This document shows positions 21,329-30,277 of a stretch of DNA of 64,000 bases, in pieces. Location of the stretch: the NCBI GenBank assembly GCA_044508625.1, contig JBIQHJ010000006.1, forward strand, positions 1 to 64,000. The letters run 5' to 3'. Source of the stretch: Castellaniella sp044508625 (GTDB lineage Bacteria > Pseudomonadota > Gammaproteobacteria > Burkholderiales > Burkholderiaceae_B). Within the stretch, counting starts at the first letter, position 1, and the number at the start of each line of letters is the position of its first letter. The position numbers and the translations under genes are program-made. A model generated the notes under the pieces. It ran no database searches, was not told the origin of the DNA, and saw nothing but the letters and a program-made list of their open reading frames with translations.

Positions 21329-22222
21329 ATGAACGATCCAGCCCCCAACGCCATCCAGCGCATCGAGGCGCGCAGCGCCGAGATCGGCGGCGGCCTGGCG
21401 GTCAACCGCCTGCTGCCCTCGCGCCACCGCCGCATGATCGGCGCGTGGTGCTTCCTGGACCACGCGGGCCCGGCGGCCTTCGCGCCCGGCGGGGGCATGC
21501 GCGTCGGCCAGCACCCGCACATCGGCCTGCAGACGTTCACCTGGATGATCGAGGGCGAGGTCCTGCATCGCGACAGCCTGGGCAACGCCCAGATGATCCG
21601 GCCCGGCCAGGTCAATCTGATGACGGCGGGGCGCGGGATCGCGCACACCGAGGAATCGCCGGACGGCGAAACCGTCCTGCACGCGGCCCAGTTGTGGATC
21701 GCCCTGCCCGAGAGCCATTGCGACTGCCCGCCGGCCTTCGACCACTACCCCGAGCTGCCGCGCTGGTCCGAGGGCGGCTGCGACTTCACGCTGCTCGCGG
21801 GCGCCTGGGGGCGGCACCGGGCGCCGGCCCGCCTGTATTCGCCGCTGGCCGGCGTGGACCTGCACAGCGCCTCGGGCGCGCGCCTCGATCTGCCGCTGGA
21901 TCCCGCATTCGAATACGGCCTCATGGTGCTCGAGGGCGCGGCCTCGATCGACGGCGAGACCTGCGCCGCCAACGAGCTGGCCTACATGGGCCGCGGCCGC
22001 GACCGGTGCGCGCTGGCGCTGGCGCCCGCCGCCCGCGCCATCCTGGTCGGCGGCGAGCCCTTCGGGCGCGACATCCACATGTGGTGGAATTTCGTCGCCC
22101 CCGACCGCGCCCGCATCGTCCAGGCCCAGCGCGACTGGGAAAGCGGCGCCGCGCGCTTCGGCGAGGTGCCCGGCTTCGACGGCCCGCGCCTGGTGGCGCC
22201 CGCCCTGCCGCCGGGCTACTGA
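21329..22222 (+). CDS. pirin family protein
   Basis: A 297-aa bicupin of the pirin family. The N-terminal cupin has the metal-binding pattern PHIGLQTFTWMIEGEVLHRDSLG, split as His at about 65 and 67 with a downstream Glu, followed by QVNLMTAGRGIAHTEESP. The C-terminal domain ends with PFGRDIHMWWNFVAPDR. Some pirins act as quercetinases or redox regulators, but the role here is unknown. The start at 21329 follows AGAGGAG. It is divergent from adhC and convergent with an MFS gene. Confidence 0.9.
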   Translation: MNDPAPNAIQRIEARSAEIGGGLAVNRLLPSRHRRMIGAWCFLDHAGPAAFAPGGGMRVGQHPHIGLQTFTWMIEGEVLHRDSLGNAQMIRPGQVNLMTAGRGIAHTEESPDGETVLHAAQLWIALPESHCDCPPAFDHYPELPRWSEGGCDFTLLAGAWGRHRAPARLYSPLAGVDLHSASGARLDLPLDPAFEYGLMVLEGAASIDGETCAANELAYMGRGRDRCALALAPAARAILVGGEPFGRDIHMWWNFVAPDRARIVQAQRDWESGAARFGEVPGFDGPRLVAPALPPGY

Positions 22223-22260
22223 GGGGCGGGGGATCGGCCTGCCCGGGTGCGGGGCCGCGT

Positions 22261-23565
22261 TCAGCGCCGCTCGAGCATATGCAGGGCCGCCACCAGCAGC
22301 ATGCCCACGCCCATCACCAGCACGGCCAGGATCAGGGCGCCGCGGTAGCTGCCGGTATCGGCGGCGATCATCCCCGCGATGGCCGGCGCCACGATCTGGG
22401 CCACCCCGTAGCTGATGGTGAGCTTGGCCATGGCCTTGGAGGGGTTGCCGGGAAAGCGCCGGCCGATCAGGGCCAGCGTGAGGCTGACCAGGCCGATGAA
22501 GGTCCCCCCGTAGAGCAGGGCGCTGAGCAGGTTCAGCCAGGGGTCCTCCGTCAGGGCCGGCAAGAGGATGGAAATCGTCTGGAGGCCGAACCCCAGTCCC
22601 AGCGCCCGCATGTGGCCGATGCCCTGGGCCACCCGATCCCACAGCAGGCTCGAGGGCACCGCGGCCAGGCCGATCGCCACCCACAGCCAGCCGCCCAGCC
22701 CCGTGAGCAGGGGCATTTTCCCCAGGATTGCGACGATGAAGGTCGCGCTGATGACATACCCGAAGCCGGCGCAGAAGTACGAGCCCACCAGCAAGGCCAT
22801 CCAGCGCCCCGGAGGCGCCTCCGCATGGGCGCGAGGCCCGTGGGGCGCCGCGGCGCCGGCGGAGGCCGGCGCGGATCTCGACGCGGACCCTGCTGCAGGT
22901 CTCCGCGCGGATCCCGACGCCGGTTTCGACGAATGTCCCGGCGCAGGCCTGGACGCGGCCCTGGGCGCGGGGTCGGGCGCGGGCACCCACAGCCATGCCG
23001 GCACGAGAAAGGCCACCCCCAGCACGCCGAGCGCGATCCATTGCTGCGCCCAATCGAGACGGTCCAGCATGAGGTTCACGGCGACGCCCGAGACGATGAT
23101 CCCCAGGCCGAGGCCCGTGAAGTGCAGGCCCAGCTCGGCGCGGTAGCCGTTGCGCATGAGCCAGTTCAGGACCAGGCCCGAGGCGATCAGCATGCCCGCG
23201 GCGCTGGACAGGCCGGACACCAGGCGCAGCAGCGCCCAGGTCCCGACGTCGTCCGTCCAGCCCATGGCCGCCGTGCTGAGCACCGCCACGATCAATCCCA
23301 GGCGGTACACGAAGTATCTGCGGCGCGCATCGGCCATGTTCGCGGCGATCAGGGCGCCCGACAGATAGCCCACGTAATTGAAGGTCGCCAGCCAGCCGCC
23401 CGCGAGGTAGGACAGGCCCGCGTCCTCGCGCATGACCGGCAGCAGCGGAGTGTATGAGAAACGCGCGAGCCCGACGGTGAGGATCAGGGCGCAGATGCCG
23501 GCGCAAACGACCTGGCTGCGGGTGGCGCCGGCGCCGCCGGCGGAGACGGCATCCGTCATGGGCAT
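22261..23565 (-). CDS. YbfB/YjiJ-type MFS transporter
   Basis: A 434-aa membrane protein with about 12 helices. The opening helix GICALILTVGLARFSYTPLLP matches the GxxRFxYxPLLP style of YbfB/YjiJ proteins (split here, about residues 22-42). An unusual insert of about 55 residues, nearly all Ala, Pro, Ser, Arg and Gly, sits in the central cytoplasmic loop (about 190-245; bases 22815-22990). The open frame starts with TTG at 23580; ATG at 23565 or 23559 is more likely. Substrate unknown. Confidence 0.83.
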   Translation of the reverse strand: MPMTDAVSAGGAGATRSQVVCAGICALILTVGLARFSYTPLLPVMREDAGLSYLAGGWLATFNYVGYLSGALIAANMADARRRYFVYRLGLIVAVLSTAAMGWTDDVGTWALLRLVSGLSSAAGMLIASGLVLNWLMRNGYRAELGLHFTGLGLGIIVSGVAVNLMLDRLDWAQQWIALGVLGVAFLVPAWLWVPAPDPAPRAASRPAPGHSSKPASGSARRPAAGSASRSAPASAGAAAPHGPRAHAEAPPGRWMALLVGSYFCAGFGYVISATFIVAILGKMPLLTGLGGWLWVAIGLAAVPSSLLWDRVAQGIGHMRALGLGFGLQTISILLPALTEDPWLNLLSALLYGGTFIGLVSLTLALIGRRFPGNPSKAMAKLTISYGVAQIVAPAIAGMIAADTGSYRGALILAVLVMGVGMLLVAALHMLERR

Positions 23566-23607
23566 GGGAATCGAAGTCAATGGGCGAGATCGCCATCATA
23601 CTAGGGG

Positions 23608-23937
23608 TCAGGGCTCCGGCCTTGCTATCCCCCTGCGGCGGCCCGCTCCCCGCCTGCGGCCGGCGTCCCTGCCAGCCGGCGCATCCGCCACCCATTCGGC
23701 GGCGGGTTCCTCGGGAGACAGGTAGTCCCGGTAGCGCAGGTATTCCTGCCGGCAGCACGCCCGCACATTGCGGATCAGCCACTCGTCGCGCTCGTCCGGA
23801 TCGGACGGTGCGCGGGGGGCTTCCCGGCTCGCACGGTGGTCCACCGTGAACGTCCGATCGTCGTATATACCGTCCATCATGTGAGGGGATCCATCCGACC
23901 ATCGAATCGGCCGCATTATCCTATCCATTCCGGACAT
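23608..23937 (-). CDS. small hypothetical protein
   Basis: A possible 109-aa protein that I do not recognise. The middle is acidic and aromatic (DERDEWLIRNVRACCRQEYLRYRDYL, split across residues 48-73), and the C-terminus is Arg/Gly-rich, which in GC-rich DNA can be spurious. A shorter start exists at 23880. It lies in the gap between the YbfB-type MFS gene and the signalling operon, and codon use in the first 80 residues looks like coding sequence. No signal peptide or membrane segment. Confidence 0.5.
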   Translation of the reverse strand: MSGMDRIMRPIRWSDGSPHMMDGIYDDRTFTVDHRASREAPRAPSDPDERDEWLIRNVRACCRQEYLRYRDYLSPEEPAAEWVADAPAGRDAGRRRGAGRRRGIARPEP

Positions 23938-24091
23938 GTACTATTCAAGAATTGCAAAAATTGAAGAATCCACCCCCCATGGCGCCAGGGGACACACATC
24001 CCAATGATTAAAAATTGTCATTGAAGTGTATGACTTGGGAGCATTCTGATAAATTCGATTACGACGCACTCTTTCCCGACCGATCTGAGAC

Positions 24092-25612
24092 ATGCACCCG
24101 GCATTCCGTCGCTGGCCACCCAACGGCCAGCGCGCAGCCCTGGCGGCTCTGGCGCTGGCCACCGCCTTCCTGCTGGCGACCCTCGGCCTGGTTACCCGCC
24201 CCGCCGGCAGCCTCGCCGTCCTGTGGCCCGCCAACGCGATGCTGGCCGGGCTGTTGCTGCGCCACCCGGCCCTGGGGCGGCCGCTGGCCTGGGGCGGTCT
24301 CCTGTGCGGCATGGCGCTCGCCAACATCCAGTGGGGGGAGGCCCCCTCCCTGGCCCTGACGCACGGCCTGGTCGACCTGTCGGGCACCCTGGTGGCCTGG
24401 CGCATCCTGGCGCCCTTCCCGGCGCCCGAGGGCTCGCACGGCCCGTGGGCGATCGCGCACATCCTCCTCGCGGGGGCCGCCGCGGCCGCGACGAACGCCG
24501 CCGTCGCCATCACCCTCCTGCATCCGGACAACAGTTGGGGCCTGACCGCCGCCAACTGGTTCTTCGGGCAACTGCTGAGCTACAGCGCCTTCCTGCCGCC
24601 GATCCTGCTGTTCCCGCGGCGCAAGGCGGCCGGCGCGGTCGATCGCCGGCTCGCGCTGGCCGCGCTGCGCCAGAAGGCCCGCGCCGGATGGCTGCCGATC
24701 GCCGCCCTGGCCGCCAGCCTCGCGCTGTGCTTCCTGATCGGCGGCCCCGGGGCGGTGATCTTTCCCCTGCCGGCCCTCCTGTACTGCGCCCTCGTCCACC
24801 GCCCCTGCGCCACGGCCTGGCTGGCCTCGGCCACCGCCGTCATCGTCACCCTGGGGATCGCCTTCGGCTGGATCCCGCCCGGCGCCGGCGCGGCGCTCTC
24901 GGGGGACGCGCGCTGGAGCCTCGCCTCCCTGAGGCTCGGCGTCCTACTGCTGGTCGCCGCGCCCCTGCTGACCTCCGGCATCGTGGCCGCCCGCGGCGAC
25001 ACCATCGCGGCCCTGCGCCAGGCCCTGGACCACGACGCGCTCACCCAGGCCTTGTCGCGCCAGGCCTTCCTGAGGGACGCGCGGGAACACCTGCAGCGGC
25101 CTCCGGGCGCGGCCCCGAAAGGCCATGGCCTGCTGATGCTGGACATCGACGATTTCAAGCGCGTGAACGACACCCACGGGCACTCGGCGGGCGACCACGC
25201 CCTGCGCGAGTTCGCGCGCATCATCCGCGAGGCGGTCCGCCCGCACGACCTGTTCGGCCGGATGGGCGGCGAGGAATTCGGCCTGCTGCTGCCCGACGCG
25301 ACGCTCGAGGACACCCTCGAGATCGCCGAGCGGCTGCGCGCCCACGTGGAGGCGGCGGAGATCCCGCTCGACGGCGGCCGACCCCTGCGCATCACCGTCA
25401 GCATCGGCAGCATCCACGGGTCGCAGGCGCCTTTCGCGTCCCTGGCGGCCCTTTTGGCGTATGCTGACCACGCGATGTACCAGGCGAAGCGCGCGGGAGG
25501 CAACCGCACGAGCAGCCACGGCGCCGGCTTCGAGCCGCCGCCGGGCCCCCTGCCCTCCCCGCCGCGAACGCCGGCGTCGCCCTCCCCGAAAGACACACGA
25601 GAGGCACCATGA
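24092..25612 (+). CDS. MASE1-like membrane diguanylate cyclase
   Basis: A 506-aa protein, first gene of the signalling operon. The N-terminal half (about 15-310) has eight or so hydrophobic helices with the MASE1-style LWPANAMLAGLLLRHPALG near residues 43-61. A GGDEF domain follows (about 325-475) with LDIDDFKRVNDTHGHSAGD and active site GRMGGEEFGLLLP. An inhibitory RxxD (RPHD) lies five residues before GGEEF, so product feedback is likely. The stop overlaps the next gene's start (ATGA). The preceding 150 bp is AT-rich and probably holds the promoter. Confidence 0.88.
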   Translation: MHPAFRRWPPNGQRAALAALALATAFLLATLGLVTRPAGSLAVLWPANAMLAGLLLRHPALGRPLAWGGLLCGMALANIQWGEAPSLALTHGLVDLSGTLVAWRILAPFPAPEGSHGPWAIAHILLAGAAAAATNAAVAITLLHPDNSWGLTAANWFFGQLLSYSAFLPPILLFPRRKAAGAVDRRLALAALRQKARAGWLPIAALAASLALCFLIGGPGAVIFPLPALLYCALVHRPCATAWLASATAVIVTLGIAFGWIPPGAGAALSGDARWSLASLRLGVLLLVAAPLLTSGIVAARGDTIAALRQALDHDALTQALSRQAFLRDAREHLQRPPGAAPKGHGLLMLDIDDFKRVNDTHGHSAGDHALREFARIIREAVRPHDLFGRMGGEEFGLLLPDATLEDTLEIAERLRAHVEAAEIPLDGGRPLRITVSIGSIHGSQAPFASLAALLAYADHAMYQAKRAGGNRTSSHGAGFEPPPGPLPSPPRTPASPSPKDTREAP

Positions 25613-26388
25613 ACGGTCCCGCTTCCCCTGACCGCAGCTCGGGTCCGCCAGGACGCGAGAATGTCCCGATACTCCCCGCCACGCCCATCGCCGTACTCGA
25701 GGACGATCCCTTGCAGGCGGAATGGATACGGCAGATTCTGGCCGGCGCGGGCTTTGCCTGCCACATCTTCGGCGAGGGCAACGCGCTGCTCGCGGCACTG
25801 CGCGGCCGCAAGTCCTTCGACCTGCTGCTGCTCGACTGGGAGCTCCCCGGCATCGACGGCCTGGAGGTGCTGCACTGGATCCGCGCCAACCGCGGCCAGT
25901 CCATGCCGGTGATTTTCGTCACCAACCGCACGCACGAGAGCGACATCGTGCAGGGCCTGAACGCCGGCGCCGACGACTACATCGGCAAGCCCCTGCGCCC
26001 TGCCGAGCTGCTGGCGCGCGTGGGCGCCCTCCTGCGCCGCAACCGGCACGCCACGCCGCTGGAATCGGATTTCGTGCTGGGCGACTTCTCGGTCGAGGTG
26101 GCGACCCGGCAGATCCTCCTGGAGGGCGAGCCCATCCCCCTGACCCCCAAGGAATTCGACCTGGCGGCGCTGTTCCTGCGCCATCCCTGGCGGCTGTTTT
26201 CCCGCGACGACCTCAGCGCCCTGGTCTGGAACCGCGAGGTGCCCAGCACCTCGCGGACGCTGGACACGCACCTGTCGAACATCCGCAAGAAACTCCAGCT
26301 CGGGCCCGCCCGCGGCGTGCTGCTGAGCGCCTCGTACGCGCTGGGCTACCGGCTCGAGCTCCTGTCCAACTCCCGACCCGAGCCATGA
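25609..26388 (+). CDS. OmpR-family response regulator
   Basis: A 259-aa two-domain regulator. The receiver domain (about 25-145) has acidic pocket LEDDP, phosphoacceptor Asp76 in LLLLDWELPG, and Lys in IGKPLRPAEL. The winged-helix DNA-binding domain (about 155-250) ends with TLDTHLSNIRKKL and GYRLELL. It overlaps the GGDEF gene by 4 bp and the FecR gene by 4 bp, both ATGA, implying translational coupling. The CHASE2 kinase two genes on is its obvious partner. Confidence 0.92.
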   Translation: MNGPASPDRSSGPPGRENVPILPATPIAVLEDDPLQAEWIRQILAGAGFACHIFGEGNALLAALRGRKSFDLLLLDWELPGIDGLEVLHWIRANRGQSMPVIFVTNRTHESDIVQGLNAGADDYIGKPLRPAELLARVGALLRRNRHATPLESDFVLGDFSVEVATRQILLEGEPIPLTPKEFDLAALFLRHPWRLFSRDDLSALVWNREVPSTSRTLDTHLSNIRKKLQLGPARGVLLSASYALGYRLELLSNSRPEP

Positions 26389-27512
26389 TCCCGTCCGACC
26401 ATTCCGCCTTCCTCCGATTCCCGTGCCTGCGAGGGCTGTGGCTGGGCCTGCTGTGCGCCGGCCTGGCCTTGCCGCCCGCCACCTCGGCCCAGCCGCTGGG
26501 CGCGCGCGGCGAGGATTTCCTCTACCAGGTGCGGGCCGGCGACACGCTCGAGCAGCTCGCGCGCCGCTACACCTTGCAGGCCTCGCACTGGTCCACCCTG
26601 CAGCGCCTGAACCAGGTCGCGGACCCCTACGCCCTGCGGATCGGCCGGGTGCTGCGCATCCCGCTGGCCCTCATTCCAGAGCGCCCGGCGGAGGCGGATG
26701 TCGTCCACGTGGCCGGGGCGGTCACGCTGGACGGCCGCCCGCTGCGCGCGGACGGGGCGCTGGAGGACGGCCAGACCCTGCGCAGCGCCGCCGGAGGCAC
26801 GGCCACCCTGCGACTCGAGGACCGCAGCCTGCTGACGGTGGCGCCGGCCACCGAGCTGCGGATCGAGCACCTGCGCGCCTTCCAGGGCACCGGGCTGACG
26901 GACACCGTCCTCGACGTCCGCCAGGGCTCGATCGAGACCATCGTGGCGCCCGGAGACACCGGCGTCGGGCGCTTCGAGGTCCGCACCCCGGCGACCGTCA
27001 CGGGCGTGCGGGGCACGCGCCTGCGCATCCACGCGGACGCCGCCGGCTCGCGCCACGAGATCCTGCAGGGGCGCGGCGCCGTGAGCGGCGGCGCGACACA
27101 GGCCGAGCAGCACATCGAGGTCAACCAGGGCATGGCCTACGACGCGGCCGGCGCCTTCCGGGGCGCGCGGCCCCTGCTGCCGGCGCCCATGCTGCCGGCC
27201 CCGGAGGACGTGGGCGCGGACGGGACGCTGGACTTTCCCGCGATCCCGGGGGCGGTGGGCTATCGCGTCCGCATCGCGCGGGACGCCGACGGCGCCCTGC
27301 TGGCGCACGACCAGCGTGCCGCCGCGCCCCCGATCCGGCTGCCCGCCCTCGGCGGCGGCCCCTATCACGTGTTCGTGCGCGGCATCGACGACCTGGGCAT
27401 CGAGGGCCGGGACGCCGCCATCACCCTGCGCCTGCGGGCCAGCCTGACCAGCGCCGACGGCCTGCCGGTGCTGAGTTCCGATGGCACGCCCGTCGCCTTG
27501 CAGGTCTTCTGA
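26385..27512 (+). CDS. exported LysM-FecR domain protein
   Basis: A 375-aa protein with a signal peptide (hydrophobic 16-35, cleavage near TSAQP). A LysM module follows at about 47-95 (YQVRAGDTLEQLARRYTL... NQVADPYALRIG), which in this family binds peptidoglycan. A FecR-type beta domain lies at about 105-260 (TLRLEDRSLLTVAPATELRI; TPATVTGVRGTRLRI). The C-terminal 100 residues look like a fibronectin-type or similar beta domain (AIPGAVGYRVRIARDADG). There is no TonB-receptor or ECF sigma gene nearby, so it is not a FecIR iron system. It probably sits in the periplasm beside the CHASE2 kinase. Confidence 0.87.
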   Translation: MIPSDHSAFLRFPCLRGLWLGLLCAGLALPPATSAQPLGARGEDFLYQVRAGDTLEQLARRYTLQASHWSTLQRLNQVADPYALRIGRVLRIPLALIPERPAEADVVHVAGAVTLDGRPLRADGALEDGQTLRSAAGGTATLRLEDRSLLTVAPATELRIEHLRAFQGTGLTDTVLDVRQGSIETIVAPGDTGVGRFEVRTPATVTGVRGTRLRIHADAAGSRHEILQGRGAVSGGATQAEQHIEVNQGMAYDAAGAFRGARPLLPAPMLPAPEDVGADGTLDFPAIPGAVGYRVRIARDADGALLAHDQRAAAPPIRLPALGGGPYHVFVRGIDDLGIEGRDAAITLRLRASLTSADGLPVLSSDGTPVALQVF

Positions 27513-29448
27513 GCCGGCCGTGTCCAGCGCCGGCTATCCCGCGGGCCTGCACCGGCGCCTGCGGGCCGAATGGCTGGGCCTCACCCTGGCGCTGGCCCTG
27601 CTCGCCGCGGGCCTGTCCATCTGGAGAGACGTTCCGGGCATCCGCGACATCAACCGCCTGGGCTACGACCTGGGCATGCAGGCAACCGCGCACCCGGCCG
27701 CGAGCGGCGACGTCGCCATCATCGCCATCGACGACGCCAGCATCGAAGCCCTGGGATACTGGCCCTGGCGACGCTCGATCCACGCCGCCCTGCTCGAGCG
27801 CCTGGGACAGGCGCGGGCCGTCGGGCTGGATCTCATCCTGCCGGACCCGCATCCGACCCGGCCGGAGGACGACGCGGTCCTCGCGCGGGCCATCGCCCGC
27901 CACGGGCGCGTCGTCCTGCCCGAGGTCCTGGACCCTTCGGGGGACCACCGCATCACCCCCCTGCCCGGGCTGGCCGAGGCCGCCGCGGCCATCGGCCGGA
28001 TAGACGCGCAGCCCGATCCCGACGGCACCCTGCGCTGGATCGAGCTGCGCCGCAGTCCCTCGCAAGGCGCCCCCCTGCCGCATTTCGCCCTGGCCCTGGC
28101 CCGCGTCGCGGGCGACGGCGACGCCCTGCAAAGCGCCGAGGCCATCCCCCCGGACACCGCCTCCTACATCCAGTTCACGGATCCCGGCCGCCGCTACGCG
28201 CTCTATCCCTATGCCGCCGTGCTGGACGGCCGGGTTCCCCCCGAGACCTTCCGCGACCGGATCGTGCTCATCGGCGCCTGGGCGTCCGGGCTCGGCGACC
28301 GCCTGCCCACCGCCATGGGCGGCGGCCTGATGGCCGGCGTCGAGATCCTCGCCAACATCCTCCAGAGCCTGCGGGATTCCTCGTGGATCCGCATGCCCCC
28401 GCCCCTGGTCCTGGCGCTCGCGGCGCTGCTGCCGGTCCTGCCGGTCTGCCTGGGCCTGCGCTTCCTGTCGCCGAGGTGGGGCCTGGCCGGCGCGCTGGCC
28501 GCGCTGGCGGCCTTTCTCGCCATCGACGCCCTGCTCATGCAATGGGCGCGCTACTGGCTGCCGCCCGCGGGCCCGCTGATCGCCCTCCTGCTCGCCTATC
28601 CCTTGTGGAGCTGGCGCTGCCAGGAGGCCTCGCTGCGGCACATCGACGCCGAGCTGGAGCGGCTGAGGATCCCTCCGCGCGGCGAGCCGCAGGCCGGCGG
28701 CCACTCGCGGGGGCCCGACACACTGCCCCAGCGGGCCGTCCGCCTGCACCACGCGATCTCGCGCCTGGAGCAGGCCGCCAAGGCCCAGGAGGAAACCCTG
28801 GGCTTCATCTCGCACGACATGCGATCCCCCCAGAGCACCATCCTGGCGGCCATCGAGCTGCGCCGCCGGACGCCGCAGCAGTGGTCCGAGGCCGACACCC
28901 TGGCCCACATCGAGCGGCAGGCCAACGCGACCCTGGGCCTGGTGGACCAGTTCGTCCAGCTCGCGCGCGCCAAGTCCGCCGCCCTGAACCTGCGCCCCTG
29001 CGACCTGCGGGACCTGCTGCGGGATTGCTGCGACCGGCGCTGCGCCCAGGCCATGCGGCGGACCATCGAGCTGCGCTGCGAGGAGGGGGACGAGGAGGCC
29101 GTCGTGCCGGTCGACTCCGACCTCATGGCCCGCGCCATCGGCAACCTCCTCGACAATGCCATCCTCTACAGCGCCGAAGGCGGGACCGTAGACTGCGCGC
29201 TGGAACGCGAGGCGCGGACCTGGCGGATACACATCCGCGACACGGGTCCCGGCATCGACCCCGAGCAGATCGGGCACCTGTTCACGCCGTTCTGGCGGGC
29301 CCCCGCCACGGCGGGCAGGCCCGGCAGCGGCCTGGGGCTGGCCTTCGTCCAGACGGTGGCCGTGCGCCACGGCGGGCACGCCGCCTGCGAGAGCCGCCCG
29401 GGCGAGGGCTCGCGCTTCACGATCAGCCTGCCGGCGCGCGGCGCCTAG
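27481..29448 (+). CDS. CHASE2-domain sensor histidine kinase
   Basis: A 655-aa membrane kinase. One helix near the N-terminus is followed by a large extracytoplasmic CHASE2 domain (about 60-310, with VAIIAIDDASIEALGYWPWRR at its start, positions 78-98). Then come three helices (about 320-375), a HisKA segment with the phosphoacceptor His in GFISHDMRSP (residue 445) and an HATPase domain (NLLDNAILYS, DTGPGID, GSGLGLAFVQ). The ATG at 27481 overlaps the FecR gene by 32 bp; an in-frame GTG at 27520 is an alternative. It should phosphorylate the operon's response regulator. Confidence 0.88.
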   Translation: MARPSPCRSSEPAVSSAGYPAGLHRRLRAEWLGLTLALALLAAGLSIWRDVPGIRDINRLGYDLGMQATAHPAASGDVAIIAIDDASIEALGYWPWRRSIHAALLERLGQARAVGLDLILPDPHPTRPEDDAVLARAIARHGRVVLPEVLDPSGDHRITPLPGLAEAAAAIGRIDAQPDPDGTLRWIELRRSPSQGAPLPHFALALARVAGDGDALQSAEAIPPDTASYIQFTDPGRRYALYPYAAVLDGRVPPETFRDRIVLIGAWASGLGDRLPTAMGGGLMAGVEILANILQSLRDSSWIRMPPPLVLALAALLPVLPVCLGLRFLSPRWGLAGALAALAAFLAIDALLMQWARYWLPPAGPLIALLLAYPLWSWRCQEASLRHIDAELERLRIPPRGEPQAGGHSRGPDTLPQRAVRLHHAISRLEQAAKAQEETLGFISHDMRSPQSTILAAIELRRRTPQQWSEADTLAHIERQANATLGLVDQFVQLARAKSAALNLRPCDLRDLLRDCCDRRCAQAMRRTIELRCEEGDEEAVVPVDSDLMARAIGNLLDNAILYSAEGGTVDCALEREARTWRIHIRDTGPGIDPEQIGHLFTPFWRAPATAGRPGSGLGLAFVQTVAVRHGGHAACESRPGEGSRFTISLPARGA

Positions 29449-29467
29449 GCGCTGGGCCCTAGGCGCC
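29440..29467. terminator. hairpin joining two convergent stop codons
   Basis: GGCGCCTAG (29440-29448) and CTAGGCGCC (29459-29467) form a perfect 9-bp stem with a 10-base loop. The stop codons of the CHASE2 kinase and of the opposing permease gene are both within the arms. No T-run follows on either strand, so any bidirectional termination would not be the classical intrinsic kind. Confidence 0.5.
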
Positions 29468-30277
29468 GCCGACCCGGCTGCTCAGCTTGTCCCGGTCGCG
29501 CAGCAGCAGCCCGGCGAGGATCATCATCAGGACGGACACCAGCAGCAGCAAGGAGGCGATGGCCGTGATCTCGGGATTGATGCTGTCCCGGATCCCGGAA
29601 AAGATCTGCACCGGTATCGTTTCCTTGCCCGGACTGACCAGGAACAGCGTGATCACGATCTCGTCGAAGGAAACGGCGAACGCAAAGAGGGCGCCGGCGA
29701 GGACGCCCGGCATGATGACCGGGATCAGTATCGAGGTGAACGCCTTGGCCGGGCTCGCCCCCAGGCTCAGGGCCGCCTTGATCAGGTCGTGGTCGAAGCC
29801 CTGCAGCGTCGCCGTGACGGTGATCACGACGAAAGGCAGCCCGACCAGGGCCTGGGCGATGATGATGCTGGCGTACGTGCCGGCGATCCCGAGATAGGCG
29901 TCGAGAAAGAATATGCCCACGCCCGTGATGACGATCGGCACCAGCATGGGCAGGAGGAGCAGCCCCAGGACGAGATTGCTAGCCCTCGAGCGGTATCTCG
30001 CGAGGCCCGCGCCCGCCAGCGTGCCCAGGCAGGTGGCGAGGACGGTGGCGCAGGCCGATATGAACAGGCTGTTCAGGCCGGCCTGCAGCCATCGCTCGCT
30101 GGTGAATATGCTCGCATACCACTTGAGGGAAAAGCTGCTGGGCGGGAACGAAAAGAACTTGTCCGGGCTGAACGACAGCGGGACGATGACGACCAGGGGC
30201 AGCAGCAGGAACAGCAGGATGAGGGCGCAGAGCGCCCGGAAGGCGAATATCCAGACGTCATTTCGAGCGAGCTTCAT
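29459..30277 (-). CDS. polyamine-type ABC transporter permease (PotC-like)
   Basis: A 272-aa inner-membrane permease with six hydrophobic helices. The EAA loop that contacts the ATPase is at about 170-190 (AALSLGASPAKAFTSILIPVI). It resembles PotC/YdcV of spermidine/putrescine importers. Last gene of the operon running from 36194 to here; its start overlaps the ATPase gene by 20 bp. The substrate is set by the partner binding protein and is not proven. Confidence 0.9.
   Translation of the reverse strand: MKLARNDVWIFAFRALCALILLFLLLPLVVIVPLSFSPDKFFSFPPSSFSLKWYASIFTSERWLQAGLNSLFISACATVLATCLGTLAGAGLARYRSRASNLVLGLLLLPMLVPIVITGVGIFFLDAYLGIAGTYASIIIAQALVGLPFVVITVTATLQGFDHDLIKAALSLGASPAKAFTSILIPVIMPGVLAGALFAFAVSFDEIVITLFLVSPGKETIPVQIFSGIRDSINPEITAIASLLLLVSVLMMILAGLLLRDRDKLSSRVGGA

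Noticed and set aside
26385..27512. FecR domain as part of a FecIR/TonB iron-uptake system
   Set aside because: No ECF sigma gene and no TonB receptor nearby; the protein has a signal peptide and LysM, and lies between a response regulator and a CHASE2 kinase.
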